Positions 13,300-23,492 of a stretch of DNA of 64,000 bases are shown here, piece by piece. Under the pieces are notes generated by a model. The model was not told the origin of the DNA and made no database searches. It saw only the letters and a list, made by a program, of their open reading frames with translations. Location of the stretch: contig JARCOQ010000002.1 in assembly GCA_029207755.1 (NCBI GenBank), forward strand, positions 60,595,576 through 60,659,575, read 5' to 3'. The first letter of the stretch is position 1. Each line of letters begins with the position of its first letter. Made by a program: the position numbers and the translations under genes. The stretch comes from Chamaea fasciata (Eukaryota; Chordata; Aves; Passeriformes; Sylviidae).

Positions 13300-13640
13300 C
13301 CTTCTGTTTCATATAGAGGCATCAGGGCCCTAGAGACATCAGCACACCTTAGTGACCCTGACAAGCTTCCCCTCTCGTAGCATCAGGAATTCATGACAGC
13401 CCTGAGTCAGGCATCCAGTCCCTGCCTGGGCTAAGTGTGGTATGCGGAAGATTTTACCAGAACCTGGCACTTCCTGTTGTGCTCAGACCCTGTGGGACTG
13501 TGACCTATCAGGGCATGCTGGGGTCACCCTCATCTGCCAGCTTGTGCCCTTGGCTAAGAAAAGTAAATACCAACAGAGCTGCAATCTACAGTTCTGTGAT
13601 AGAACTGGCAAGTGCAAAGGCTTTGACTAGACAGAAAAGT
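13300..13640. other. GC-elevated unclassified patch
   Basis: This block is clearly less AT-rich than its surroundings and contains the densest part of a 121-aa plus-strand open frame (13437-13802) and an overlapping 62-aa frame. Neither translation shows a family I know, and there are no convincing splice sites or LTR ends. The most likely explanation is an old repeat; a degraded exon or conserved element is possible. I saw no target-site duplication. Confidence 0.35.
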
Positions 13641-13802
13641 ACATTGGCATATCATTTTCCCTTCCCTTCCTCTTCCAGCTTGCTGTGTTCCTTGACTGTC
13701 AGTGTTGTCATCATATTAAAAAAGTTGCAAAAGCAACCAGTTTTCTGGAACAGCTTTCCATGGAAAACAAAAGAACAAAAGGAAGAACAAAACCATACCT
13801 AG

Positions 13803-16736
13803 CTCTCCCTAGGACAAACCCATGAACCAAACTGAGAGTTCTACTTAGATACTGGACTGGAAAAACTAGATTGCCTGCCATTTTCTACCAGCCACATTCT
13901 GGTTGCTTTCACCTGAACCATTGAAGTATATTAATTAAATATTTATTTTTATTTATTATTAATTAGATAATTATAAATTATCCATATCATAAAATAAAGT
14001 TCTGAAAATATTCAGTATGCAGTTAGGACTGTGTAGAGTTTGTTCAAAAGAAACCTGGAGATAAGAGATAAGAAAGATTGCTCATAGATAGGATTTAGTC
14101 TGTTCTATCTCAAAAGTAGGATTCAAGTACAGCTTAAGAAACTAATGTTTTAATATTTAGGTGTCTCCTTGTAATTTTTAATGTTTGATTCAGCTAAATA
14201 TCAAAAATTTGTTCAAAGTGATGTAAATCTTTATGTGTTTGGAAGGAGGGTGTTACTTTGTTTTATTTCTTTGAGATTTTTTTGATTTGTTTTTTGTCTT
14301 TATAATATAAAAAAAAACCAAAGAGGAGCCAGAATTTCCATACTCTATAAGGTAGCATGTGCAATTTTAAAAACACTTTTATGTTCATAGCTTCACAGAA
14401 AAAAAAATCAGAAAATTAATGTTAGCTTTTTTATTGTTTTAATTTTTGCTGCGCAGTTAATTGTATGTATTTGTTGTTGTTCTCCTTATGTTTAGTGAGA
14501 TCTGATAAATGCAAGCTGGAAAGACTCCCTTTATGTTCACAACTTTATCTTGAAGGGCTAAAATGAGCAAATATATAGATATTATCAAAGAACTGCCTTG
14601 TTTATATTCCTATTGATAATTCCATGTCTTTTCAAGTAAATATCTTTTACAGTCACAACAAACAAAGCTGGAAATCTTAAAGTTATTCAATAAAGAAACA
14701 AAAAATAATTTAATTCCAGTAAAGGCAGGGATGAACTGATGGCTCAGGAGATAAATTGCAGTGACTCCAAATAAAATATCATCCTATAAATAAAACACAA
14801 TCTTTTAGAATCCACCAAATCAATATGTGTTGTATTTCGTAGTCAAAAGTTAAGTCTCAAGAATATATAATTCATTGAAAAAAATTGCTTTTGAAACAAT
14901 CTTTGACATAGAACAAGAATAAAAATTTAGTAAACATTTCTCCATTGCATATAAGCCTATACAATTATATAGAAGCATAGATTCAAATTCTCACATGAGA
15001 TTCCAGTGTATGGCCCAATTAAATATTTTACAGGGAATGTGAAAGAAAGTAAAAAAGGCTTTAATAAATCATGATGCTTTGGATAAGTGCTGTAAAAACA
15101 CTAGAGTTCCAGCACTTTATCTACCTGTGGTGATTTTATCCTGTGATTCTAAATTTGTTCTTCAGAGAGATTAGTGTCTTACAACTGATTAATTTTTTCT
15201 TTCATGAAAATATTGAAATACTTCTTTGGTGAAGTTTTTCAAACCTCTCTGTTGTTGTTGTTCTGTTGCTCAAAAATGAAAAGACCATAGCAAGTCACTG
15301 TAATGAATCAACAGAAGATTCCCTGTAGTAATTTATTTTCGTGGATGTCCTGAATCCTGTGAAGTTCACACTGTGAATTCTTTCTCATCAGCAAATCTGA
15401 AGGAAAAAAAAATTGAATAAGACTTTGGTACAAGTAGCTTTTGAGAATCAGAGTCCTAAGCAGAACTTTTCTCTTGTCTCTTATATTTCATTTCAAGACT
15501 TGGGGTGGCTGTATAAACAGCTGGCTTTTGAAGATTCCCTCAAAAATCCGATTCCTCATATACATAATGAAGAAAACCTAAAATGATTGATTACTATGAT
15601 TTTATAATTTTATTAGTAGCATTCATTATTCTGTTTGTGAATTTCTCTCCATACACTGATTTCTCAATCGGAAAAGTTGTTCTTTTATTACTTTGTAAGC
15701 ATATCGTGAAATCACTAGATGAAAATAGTGCAGTGATTTCTATGACACCTATACAAAAGTCTGACAGAAAAAAAAGAGAAATATTGAGTAGCCATAATCT
15801 TGAGAATTTATGAAATTTAAGGTTCTAGCACTATTTATAGAGATGACGTTTTAAAGTTTAAAACTAACCATGTCTGCTAAAAAAAAGAACAAAAAGAAGA
15901 AAAAAGAAAGGTCTTAAAATTACACAGCTGCAAAACATATCTGCTAGATATTAGTTATCAGCTCTGTCTACAATTAATTTTTTTTTTCAAATCTGAGAAT
16001 TTTTCAGTACTATTAGAGAATGATTGGTAATTCTGAAAAGAAAATATTTGCTTAAAAATGTATGTTTGTTTGCTGTCTAAATCCTGTATTTGTTTCTGTC
16101 TGTTCTTGTGATATGGAGCATATATGGATGGTTTTGGACCAGGCCAGGTGGCTACACATTACCTTAAACACCTTATTTCAAATTCTCTGAGACATGTCAT
16201 ATCCAGGAAGTTCACTTTAAAGAGGTAAATATTGTGCCAAACCTATGAGAAACCCACACTTCCCTTGGCTGGCACCTTAAACCTGGGTCAGATATTTCTC
16301 ACACAGTCATTTAAGCAATTGAACTGAGCTCCTCCATCCACTCACAAAATCTGTAGAAAAATTTGAATCACAGGGCATAAGAACTTCCTCTATCTTTAGA
16401 ACCAAAAAGAGCTACTTTTTCCAAAAGGTTCAAAATGTTTAAGAAAATCTTGAATTTTGAGAATAACAAATAAAAGCAACAAAATTCAATGATTTTCTTG
16501 TGAAAAAAAATCTGAAAAATTTATATGGGCTCACACCTGCTTAATCCTATAGCCTTCACCTAAGAAGTTGTAGAATCCTGCACTTATTCTAGGTGAGGTG
16601 CAAAGGTTGTCATTAGAGAATTCACTATTATCATTATCACAAAATCCAGGGTGTGGCATCATGTAATTTTGCATAGTAAATTTTTCAGGCGACGGTGGGA
16701 ATTTTTAAAGTATTCTGCAAGCAGTGGAAGATGCCA
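13803..16736. other. AT-rich non-coding DNA, nothing recognised
   Basis: Only short open frames (76 aa at 15583-15813) without domains, plus a small A/G-rich run near 15880-15910. No recognised repeat until the LTR that begins near 16737. Confidence 0.5.
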
Positions 16737-16906
16737 CCAAACGGATACCCCAGATCATATTGTGTCATGCTCAGCATTTAAAGAGCAGGGGGAACAGGGA
16801 AGGAGGAAGGGGGTGCTCGGATTGATGGTGTTTGTCTTCCCAAGTAACTACTACATGTGATGGAGCTCTGCCTTCCTGGAGATGGCTGAACCCCTGCCTG
16901 CCCATG

Positions 16907-16912
16907 GGAAGT
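16907..16912. repeat. Left target-site duplication GGAAGT
   Basis: Exact copy of 17315-17320; it bounds the nested 402-bp LTR. Confidence 0.9.
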
Positions 16913-17314
16913 TGAAACAGGAAAACCTTTAAAATATATGGGAAGCTGGAATGGAGTAACGCAGATCTGAAACCAATATGATTCACATACATTCTCCATT
17001 TATTCTATCTAAAATGCCAGCTTATATACACTTTGAAATAGTTTACAGTTACAAGTATTTTCTCATTGGTACACAGCATAAAGAAAAATGCAAACAAACA
17101 TTGTTTATCTTATTCTTAAGGTGGCTAAAATGTTCACTCTACAAACTATACCTATTAATACCTAAAAACCCTGTGTCCCATGTTCACACCTTAACATAAT
17201 TTTAACTGCACCACAGGTTTCACAGGCCTTGAATCGGGGGCCCAGGCTGGGGTAGTTCAAATCTCAGTCTAAATATATATCATGCCCTCTCTCTCTCTAA
17301 GAAATTCTGCTACA
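16913..17314 (-). mobile_element. Nested solo LTR with 6-bp TSD (ERVK/alpha-beta type)
   Basis: A 402-bp element sits inside the family A LTR, flanked by the exact 6-bp duplication GGAAGT (16907-16912 and 17315-17320). Read on the minus strand it starts TGTAGCAG, has a TATATAA box at about 17029-17022, AATAAA at 17004-16999, and ends ...TTTCA. TG...CA ends and a 6-bp TSD fit class II (ERVK-like, alpha/betaretroviral) elements. The polyadenylation signal lies just 3' of the TATA box, as in retroviral LTRs with a very short R region. It carries no gene and is a solo LTR left by recombination between two LTRs. Confidence 0.88.
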
Positions 17315-17320
17315 GGAAGT
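17315..17320. repeat. Right target-site duplication GGAAGT
   Basis: Exact copy of 16907-16912. The family A LTR resumes immediately after it. Confidence 0.9.
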
Positions 17321-17505
17321 GGTGAATGAATTCCTTGTTTTGTTTTGCTTACATGAGTGGCTCCTTCTTTACTTATTGTATTGTCTTTATTTCAGCCCAT
17401 GAGTTTTCTTACTTTTACTCTACTGATTCTTTCCCCATCCCACCAGGGGTGATTCAGTGTGTGGCCATGTGGTGGTTAGTTGGTAGCTGGGATTAAACCA
17501 TGACA

Positions 17506-18183
17506 TGCTGAAAGAACCAGTATGAGTGCAGCTCCTACATCTCAGCCTTCACTGGAGTCCTTGTCTTGCAACATCTGTTTTATTGTTTGAGAGCTGGTAA
17601 TAGAAATTGGACAAAACATGCTGGGGATGGTCATTTGCTGAATGCCTGCAATGCTCTTTGAAGACAGCAAGGGTCTTGAATACTTTACATTAGATAGGTG
17701 GAAGAAAAGTCCCACTCTGTACTTCAGTAGCAATTTGCTGTGGAGTGAGGCTTTCAAGAAGATCCTGCAACCCAGTGGGAAGGTGCATTTGGCAGCATGA
17801 TTTAAAACTGTTTTCTTCCTCAGACCCCTGACCAGCTCTTTGTTCAGATAAGAAGAGAATTTCTATTCTTACTGATAATTCTGACAGCACTTGGTGCTGC
17901 AGCTTTGTCAGATTGTGTAGTCTTGTTGCACATCTGTTGATACATAGTATAGTTTATAAAATTCACATGACTATCTGATGCTCAGTTTCCGTGAATTGAA
18001 AAACTATTGTTCCAGCTGTCAATCTGATTCCATTTTCTAAAACAGCAGCAAATACAAACACAAGACAAAAAAGCCAACCCAAACTTTTTTATCAATTCTG
18101 AAATTAGGAAAAAATAATTACACAAAACTGTACCTTTTTTAAAAAATCTATGATTTTTAATCCAGTGTAGTTCTTCAAACTTG
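17506..18183. other. Non-coding DNA between two LTRs, nothing recognised
   Basis: Two short minus-strand open frames (71 and 66 aa) overlap here without recognisable domains. No repeat was identified. Confidence 0.45.
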
Positions 18184-18188
18184 CTGGC
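18184..18188. repeat. Left target-site duplication CTGGC
   Basis: Exact copy of 18586-18590, flanking the family A LTR at 18189-18585. Confidence 0.88.
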
Positions 18189-18314
18189 TGTTTCGGGTTA
18201 ATCCCAATGGGCAGTTAAGCACCACACAGCCTGTTGCTCACTTTCTCCTTCTGCCCCCAGTGAAGCAAGGGAATAGTTAAAAATAGAGTAAAAGCAAGGA
18301 ACTGAGAAGCCAAG

Positions 18315-18424
18315 AAAGAAAACAAAACAAACAAACAAACAAAAAACCACTGAAAACAAACAAACAAAAAAACCCCACAAAAAACCCCAAAAACAGAAAC
18401 AAACCACAACCAAAAAAACCCAAA
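18315..18424. repeat. A-run/C-run low-complexity tract inside LTR
   Basis: CAAA repeats are followed by A runs separated by four-C runs. It occupies the place of the missing central part of the LTR at 18189-18585. Confidence 0.93.
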
Positions 18425-18447
18425 TCTCTGTCCCTGGGGGACAGAGA
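18425..18447. other. Perfect 10-bp hairpin with 3-nt loop
   Basis: TCTCTGTCCC (18425-18434) and GGGACAGAGA (18438-18447) pair exactly around TGG. It sits at the junction between the A/C tract and the remaining 5' part of the LTR. Confidence 0.9.
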
Positions 18448-18585
18448 AAAGGCCTTGATGCTGTGCATGGTCAGGAAACACTAGAACATCAGTATGTTAT
18501 CAGAACTGTTTTGGTCTCAGATCCAAAACATAGAGCCATATAACATGTATGGAGAAACCAATCCTGACCCAGCAAGGCCAGCACA

Positions 18586-18590
18586 CTGGC
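18586..18590. repeat. Right target-site duplication CTGGC
   Basis: Exact copy of 18184-18188. Confidence 0.88.
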
Positions 18591-20084
18591 ATAGTTCTTC
18601 ATGGATTTTGCTGAGTGGATTTGCCAGTATCATGCTTGGAAATTTCTAAGTCAGTCAAAGCTAATAGACTCCAAATCTTTCGCTTTCTGTTTAAACTTGT
18701 GTACCTGACTTTCTGAGGCTTTTGATAATTTTCAGCCAACCTGCTGTGGCTTAAACAAACTGTTACTTAAGTAAAATCTCGAATCATCTTTAACGATCCA
18801 TCAAATTACACTTTCAAAAATAGGTGACTGAGAACAGTGAGAAACAGAGTGGGAATGGATATACTAGTAGCACAATCAAAATATTTTCTCTTTGTAGCCA
18901 AACATGAATGAATTAGGATTGATTTAGAGGACCTAGGACCTTTGTTCTCTGTGTAGAAGATGGAGAGATGTAGATGGACCATCAGTTTTGAAGATGTTAA
19001 TCTCAGTTAGAAACCTAAAGTTATGCACTTTGTTAAATCATTATAATTGAAATTGCAATTTTACCTCTAAATTTCCTATTAACTTTTTCATCTCTACATA
19101 AATTAGCATTTTAGACTTATGTCTATTATTTTTTTTCTGATCTGCTTTCAGAAATAAATACTGTACTGTAGTAAGCTATAATATAGTATGCTTTGACACT
19201 ACACTTGCCCAGCAAGGTTTTTTGGAGGCAATTTATGCTGTCTGCAACTGAAACAATTTAAAGTGTCTGTATTGTGCTCTCAGAGTGTCATGACAACAAC
19301 AAAATAAAAATTATAGAAGGCAGTGGTGACTCAGACTTGTTTTAAAATGCTGAACTTAACTAATAGAATCACTTTAAATAATAATCCATTTCACTAGTTC
19401 ATCTTCTACTCAACAATCTGAAAAAATTTTACAAGAAATGAGCCACATTTAAATGAAAGACGATCAATTTCTACATCAAAACCCATGCCCAGGCATGATC
19501 CTCTTGCTGCACAGTAACATAAATGGAGCAGACACAGCATAAAAGGAAATTCGGCTTTTTTATATCAGTTGAAACACAGTGGCAATTTTTCACTGCATGT
19601 AAAATTCTTTCATTTGGTATGTGTAATTCTGTCTGGATAATAACAGAAGCAACAACTATTTGTCTTAGAAATTATTCAGTAAAATTGTGAGATTTTCTTA
19701 GGAATATTTTCAACTATATAAAGTTACCTATACATTTGTCATTCATTTGAATGTTGTGTCTATGCATGTTCTGGAAACTTGTAATGAACAAAGATTTAGT
19801 TTCTACCTACTCTTTGGTTCGTTTATTGTGTGAGAGCATTTACTTTGAGTAAGGTGAAGTAAGGGTTCAAAACATTGACTAGAACCAGTTTTCCTTTGTG
19901 ATAGCCCAGTGATTATGAATAATTACTGTGGTTTCATTTGGGGGAGGGGGGGAAGAAAGATTTTATTACAGAATTCTCTTGATAATTTAAGGGTTATTGC
20001 ACTAATATTTTCTTCCTCCTTCAGTTCCACCTATTTTAATATACCCACATATATATTGTCTTCATATCTCAGGTTTGTCTAAAT
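18591..20084. other. AT-rich non-coding DNA, nothing recognised
   Basis: No open frame above the reporting size, no recognised repeat. A G-rich run of GGGGGAGGGGGGG type lies near 19940-19952. Confidence 0.55.
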
Positions 20085-20103
20085 TTGTTGTTGTTGTTGT
20101 TTT
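20085..20103. repeat. Short (GTT)n microsatellite
   Basis: Five to six TTG units directly precede the reversed CR1 end at 20113. Confidence 0.9.
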
Positions 20104-20112
20104 CCCCCACAA

Positions 20113-20180
20113 ATCACAGAATTCTTGAGGCTGGAAGGGATATCTGGAGATCATCTAGTCCTCCAGTAGCAGTAGGGAAC
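20113..20180 (-). repeat. CR1 LINE 3' end fragment
   Basis: The plus strand reads ATCACAGAATTCTTGAGG, then 'ctggaagggatatctggag' and 'atcatctagtcc'. This is the reverse complement of a CR1 3' terminus, whose end falls at 20113. Only about 70 bp survive, typical of strongly 5'-truncated CR1. Confidence 0.82.
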
Positions 20181-21520
20181 AGCTCTCTGAAAATAACAGA
20201 AACAGTTAAATAAAACAATCAATCATATTTTTCTTTAAATAATTTATCTTCATGTTCATGATCAATAAAATAAAATTGAAATCTAAGAGAAGAGTTGAGA
20301 GATTAATGATGCATTTTTAAGCCAACTTTTGCCTTCTGTGAGCACATGAAATTGAAGAACTTTCCTGTTACCAATTTTCACCTTATGTGCATGTCCTTGG
20401 TGCACAGTAGTGAAATGTCAAACTTTGTTTCAGTTTAGCTAACCTGGTTGCTGAAATATACATTATTCCTGGAAGAATGTTTATTTAATCCAGTTTCTAG
20501 CTCTAAACCATGCTGCAATATTTTTACTGTGCACTGCATAATTCAGAAAGTCACAGCCAGAGAGTTCAGCAGATCAAAGCATGGGGATAAGTCACCTATT
20601 TCTTCCAGATTACATTAATATAATTTGTTCGTTCTTCATAGAGCATTGGCCTGATTTTTGCTCGGAAAGTTTTGTCAAGCTCTGCTCTGTGCATTTATGT
20701 AGTAGCTTTTGATTCAGCCCAGTGCCACTGAAGAATGGTAAGGTTACATAGCTCTCCTGAGACATCTAGTCAAAGGATGTAATTGTAAGGACAAATTGCT
20801 ACAGTATTTTATGGTTATGACTATGTCACCAGACAAGCGCTTTTAGTCAACTCAGCCAGCACTATTGTAAAAGGAGGACAATCTGTGTATCTTGATTCAC
20901 CTTTACTTGAAAAGGAAATAAATTTGCTGCATAAATCTCCCATTTCCAGGGCAAGAATGGAATCTACAAATCTCTTGTCAGAGTTCACTAGCAAATTACT
21001 GGGACTGACCATGTTAACTTTCTCCAGGAGATGTCACTCAAAACAGTGGTGAATGTACATTTAAGAAGGTTGCAGTAGGAAGGCAGAATGAACTATGGCA
21101 TAAAGATCTGTTCATTCCAAAAATACCTTGGCCTATTTCAATATCATTACTGCTATATGTCTATGTCAGGAGCAATGAACAAAGTTTTCAGTTCTGTTCC
21201 TTTGTAAAATACAGTTGTTTGTAGCAGGCTGTTAATGAGTCATAATTTATTTACATCCACAAGAGACTTATGCTCCTGAGCAGCTCCAAGACTGAAGAGA
21301 GATTTGGGACAAAAAAACAAATCTAAAAGGAGTTATTGCAGCCTGAAGGAAACACGTACTGCTGGCATTTTACACATGCATTTTACATACCAATTTATTC
21401 TACCGTTGCATTAAAATAAGTAGCCTGTAACTACTGAGCACTGTTTTATGTTACTAGCCATTCAAATCAGACTGAGAAACCACTTTTAGACAGAAAACAA
21501 ATCTTTTTGCTTGTGAACAG
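20181..21520. other. AT-rich non-coding DNA, nothing recognised
   Basis: A 63-aa minus-strand open frame (20821-21012) has no recognisable domain. No repeat identified. Confidence 0.5.
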
Positions 21521-21641
21521 AGAAAGGCAGGGAAAAAGAGAAGGGAAAAAGGAAGGAGAATAAAAAAGGAAAAAAAAAAGGTGGACGGAGAAAAAAGGGA
21601 GAATGGGGGAAAAAGAAGAAAAGGAAAGAGGGAATGGGAGA
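21521..21641. repeat. Polypurine (A/G) tract of about 120 bp
   Basis: Nearly uninterrupted A and G on the plus strand with only a few pyrimidines. It creates a serine/phenylalanine-rich minus-strand open frame (21454-21669) that is not a gene. Such tracts can adopt triplex DNA, but nothing here shows that they do. Confidence 0.9.
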
Positions 21642-21827
21642 TATTAAATACTGAAGTGCAAGAAGACAAACATGTGCATGTGTTTTTTTTATTTTATTCT
21701 AGTTTTGTCAATGCTCTCAGAAAACCTTTGAGCAAGCAGTAGAGACAAACTGGATGATTAGTCATTTAGTCATTATTTAATAGACTAAAAGCATTTGAAA
21801 AACTGTATGAAGGAACAAAGACAGGCT

Positions 21828-22686
21828 TGTGGTGGGTTGACACTGGCTGGATGGAGGTACCCACCAAAGCCACTCTAGCAATCCCTTCCACAAGTGGACA
21901 TGGGTGAGAAAATATAACAAAGTGTTCATGAGTTGAGATGCGAGCATGGAGAGCTCACTCACCAGTTACTGTCATGGACAAAACAGACTCAGCTTGGGGA
22001 TATTAACTGCATTTACAACCAGTCAAAATCAGAGCAGGATAATGAAGTAAAACAAATCTTGTAAACACCTTCTGACCCCACCACTGCCTCTGCCCCCCTC
22101 CCCCCCCCCCCCCCCCTTTCCTGGGCTCTACATTCTCCCTCACAGCCATGCAGGGAGACAGGGAATAAGGGTGATTGTCAGTTCATCACAGGTTACTTCT
22201 GCCACTGTGCAGGAAGGGGAGTTCTTCCCCAGCTCCATCATGGAATCTGTCCCACAGGATATACTTCTTCACAAAATTTCTCAGTGTGAGTTCTTTCTAC
22301 AGGCTACAGTTCTGCATGTACTACTCCAACATGGGTGCCTTTCCATGGGATGCAGTCCTAAAGGCACAAGTTTCCCCAGTGTGGGTCCCCCATGGGGTCA
22401 AGAATCCTACCAGAGAGCCTGCTCTAGCATGGGCTCCTCTCTCCATAGGTCAGGTGGTCCCTTCCAGGACCCTGCTCCAGCACAGGCTTCCCATGGTGTC
22501 ACAGTCTTTTTTTGGGCATCCACCGGTTCTGCTGTGGGTCTCCTCTGCATGCTGCAGGTAGATTTCTGCACCCCAGTGAACCTCCATGGGCTACAGGGGC
22601 ACAGCCTGACTCACCATGGTCTGCACCACAGGCCACAGGGAATCTCTGCTCCCATGACTGGAGGACCTCCTCCTCCTCTTCACTGA
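21828..22686 (-). mobile_element. Large ERVL-like LTR fragment (family B)
   Basis: The plus strand begins TGTGGTGGGTTGACACTGG and continues with 'acccaccaaagccactctag', 'gagctcactcaccagttact', a long C run, then a series of related 'ctccagcatgggctcc' / 'ccatggg' segments, ending near the 'cctcctcctcctcttcactg' stretch. I recall this order from a common bird LTR that lies on the minus strand when read this way. The left edge is a clean TG start; the other end is truncated, so no TSD can be shown. The plus-strand open frames of 171 aa (22171-22686) and 128 aa (22175-22561) lie wholly inside it and are LTR by-products. Confidence 0.8.
22096..22117. repeat. Poly-C run inside LTR
   Basis: About 22 nt almost entirely of C within the family B LTR. 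Length in such runs is error-prone in sequencing and assembly. Confidence 0.85.
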
Positions 22687-22924
22687 TCTAGGTGAAAGGA
22701 GATGAATTGAGAGTCAGCAACTGAACCAACGAGGGATGGCTAAGGTAACATGGAGAAAGACTACTGCACGTTGGTCTTAGAGTCTCTGCTAGCTCAAGCA
22801 CGAAGAGTCTGGGTTATTGATTTATAAACTATCATCTTAGTGGAAAACAAAGGTTAACATCTAAGTCTTTTATGACTATCATGTATAGCCCAGAACAAGT
22901 TATCATCATGCAAAAATTGGTTGT
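22687..22924. other. Short unassigned stretch between LTR and CR1
   Basis: No feature is recognised. Part of it may be diverged upstream CR1 sequence. Confidence 0.4.
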
Positions 22925-23492
22925 AACACAAATAGCGTGGTCAGCTGGACCAGGGCAGTAATAACTCCCTTGTAATCCATACTGGCATGGCTGTACCTCA
23001 AATCCTGTGTCCAGATTTGGCCCCCTCACTGCAAGAAGAACATTGAAGTGATAGAACTTGTCCAGAGAAGGGCAACAAAGCCAGTGAAGGGTCTGGAGCA
23101 CAAGTCTTATGAGGAACAGCTGAGGGGGCTGGGCTTGTTAACTGTGGAGGAGAGGAGGCCCAGGTGAGACCTTACCATTCTCTACAACTGCCTGCTGAGA
23201 GGGTGGTGGTTGGCCTCCTCTCTCAGGTGACAAGTGGCAGGACAAGGAAATGACCTCAAGTTGCTCTAAGGGAGGTTTGGATTGAATATTAGGACAAATT
23301 TCTAAAGTTTGCCTAGCTTTGGAATAGGCTGTTCGGGGAAGTTGAGTCCTCACTGCCCAGGTGTTTAAATGACATGTGGATGTGGCACTTAGAGACATCA
23401 TTCAGTAGTGGACTTGGCTGTGTTAGGAGTTAACAGTTGGAGTTGTTCATCTTAAAGTTCTTTTCCAACTTTAAAAGTTCTGTGATTCTATA
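22925..23492 (+). repeat. CR1 LINE 3' end, the longest clear copy
   Basis: In order: 'cgtggtcagctggaccaggg', 'ctcactgcaagaagaacatt', 'ccagagaagggcaacaaag', 'gggtctggagcacaagtctt', 'atgaggaacagctgaggggg', 'gacaaggaaatgacctcaag', 'ggaataggctgttcgggga', 'gatgtggcacttagagac', ending in 'tgtgattctata'. This is the final part of ORF2 plus the 3' UTR of CR1. It is 5'-truncated, carries stops in every frame and is inactive. Minus-strand open frames of 87-89 aa across it are by-products. Confidence 0.92.

Larger units (their letters stand above)
16737..17505 (+). mobile_element. Family A (ERVL-like) LTR, 5'-truncated and split by a nested LTR
   Basis: The outer sequence, 16737-16912 plus 17315-17505, matches the other family A copies in the window. 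It shares the 'tgctcagcatttaaag' promoter region, the 'gtttgtcttcccaagtaact' stretch, 'gagatggctgaacccctgcc', then the 3' part with 'ttcagcccatgagttttc', and ends in TTAAACCATGACA. The first part of the LTR is missing. The TATA box seen in the 29-kb copy is mutated here to ATTTAAAG. The two halves are separated by a 402-bp insertion flanked by GGAAGT, so joining them restores continuity with the uninterrupted copy at 28883-29414. Confidence 0.85.
18189..18585 (-). mobile_element. Family A (ERVL-like) solo LTR with 5-bp TSD, middle replaced
   Basis: The plus strand begins TGTTTCGGGTTAATCCC and runs through 'agttaagcaccacacagcc' and 'tgttgctcactttctcc'. After the middle it resumes with 'ccttgatgctgtgcatgg' and 'catcagtatgttatcag' and ends CCAGCACA. 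This is the reverse of the family A LTR. Exact CTGGC copies flank it (18184-18188, 18586-18590), the 5-bp duplication expected for ERVL. At 397 bp it is shorter than the 532-bp copy at 28883. Most of the promoter/R region is absent, and an A/C-rich tract plus a small perfect hairpin sit there. Glycine/phenylalanine-rich minus-strand open frames (18198-18481) come from the A/C tract and are not genes. Confidence 0.88.

Noticed and set aside
13437..13802. 121-aa plus-strand frame as a gene
   Set aside because: No family recognised, no splice or promoter support, and a second frame overlaps it; kept only as an unclassified patch.
18198..18481. Phenylalanine/glycine-rich minus-strand frames as membrane proteins
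   Set aside because: They are translations of the A/C low-complexity tract in an LTR.
22171..22686. Longest open frame (171 aa, plus) and overlapping 128-aa frame as genes
   Set aside because: Both lie wholly inside the family B LTR, in its repetitive part, on the strand opposite to the LTR, with no known domain.
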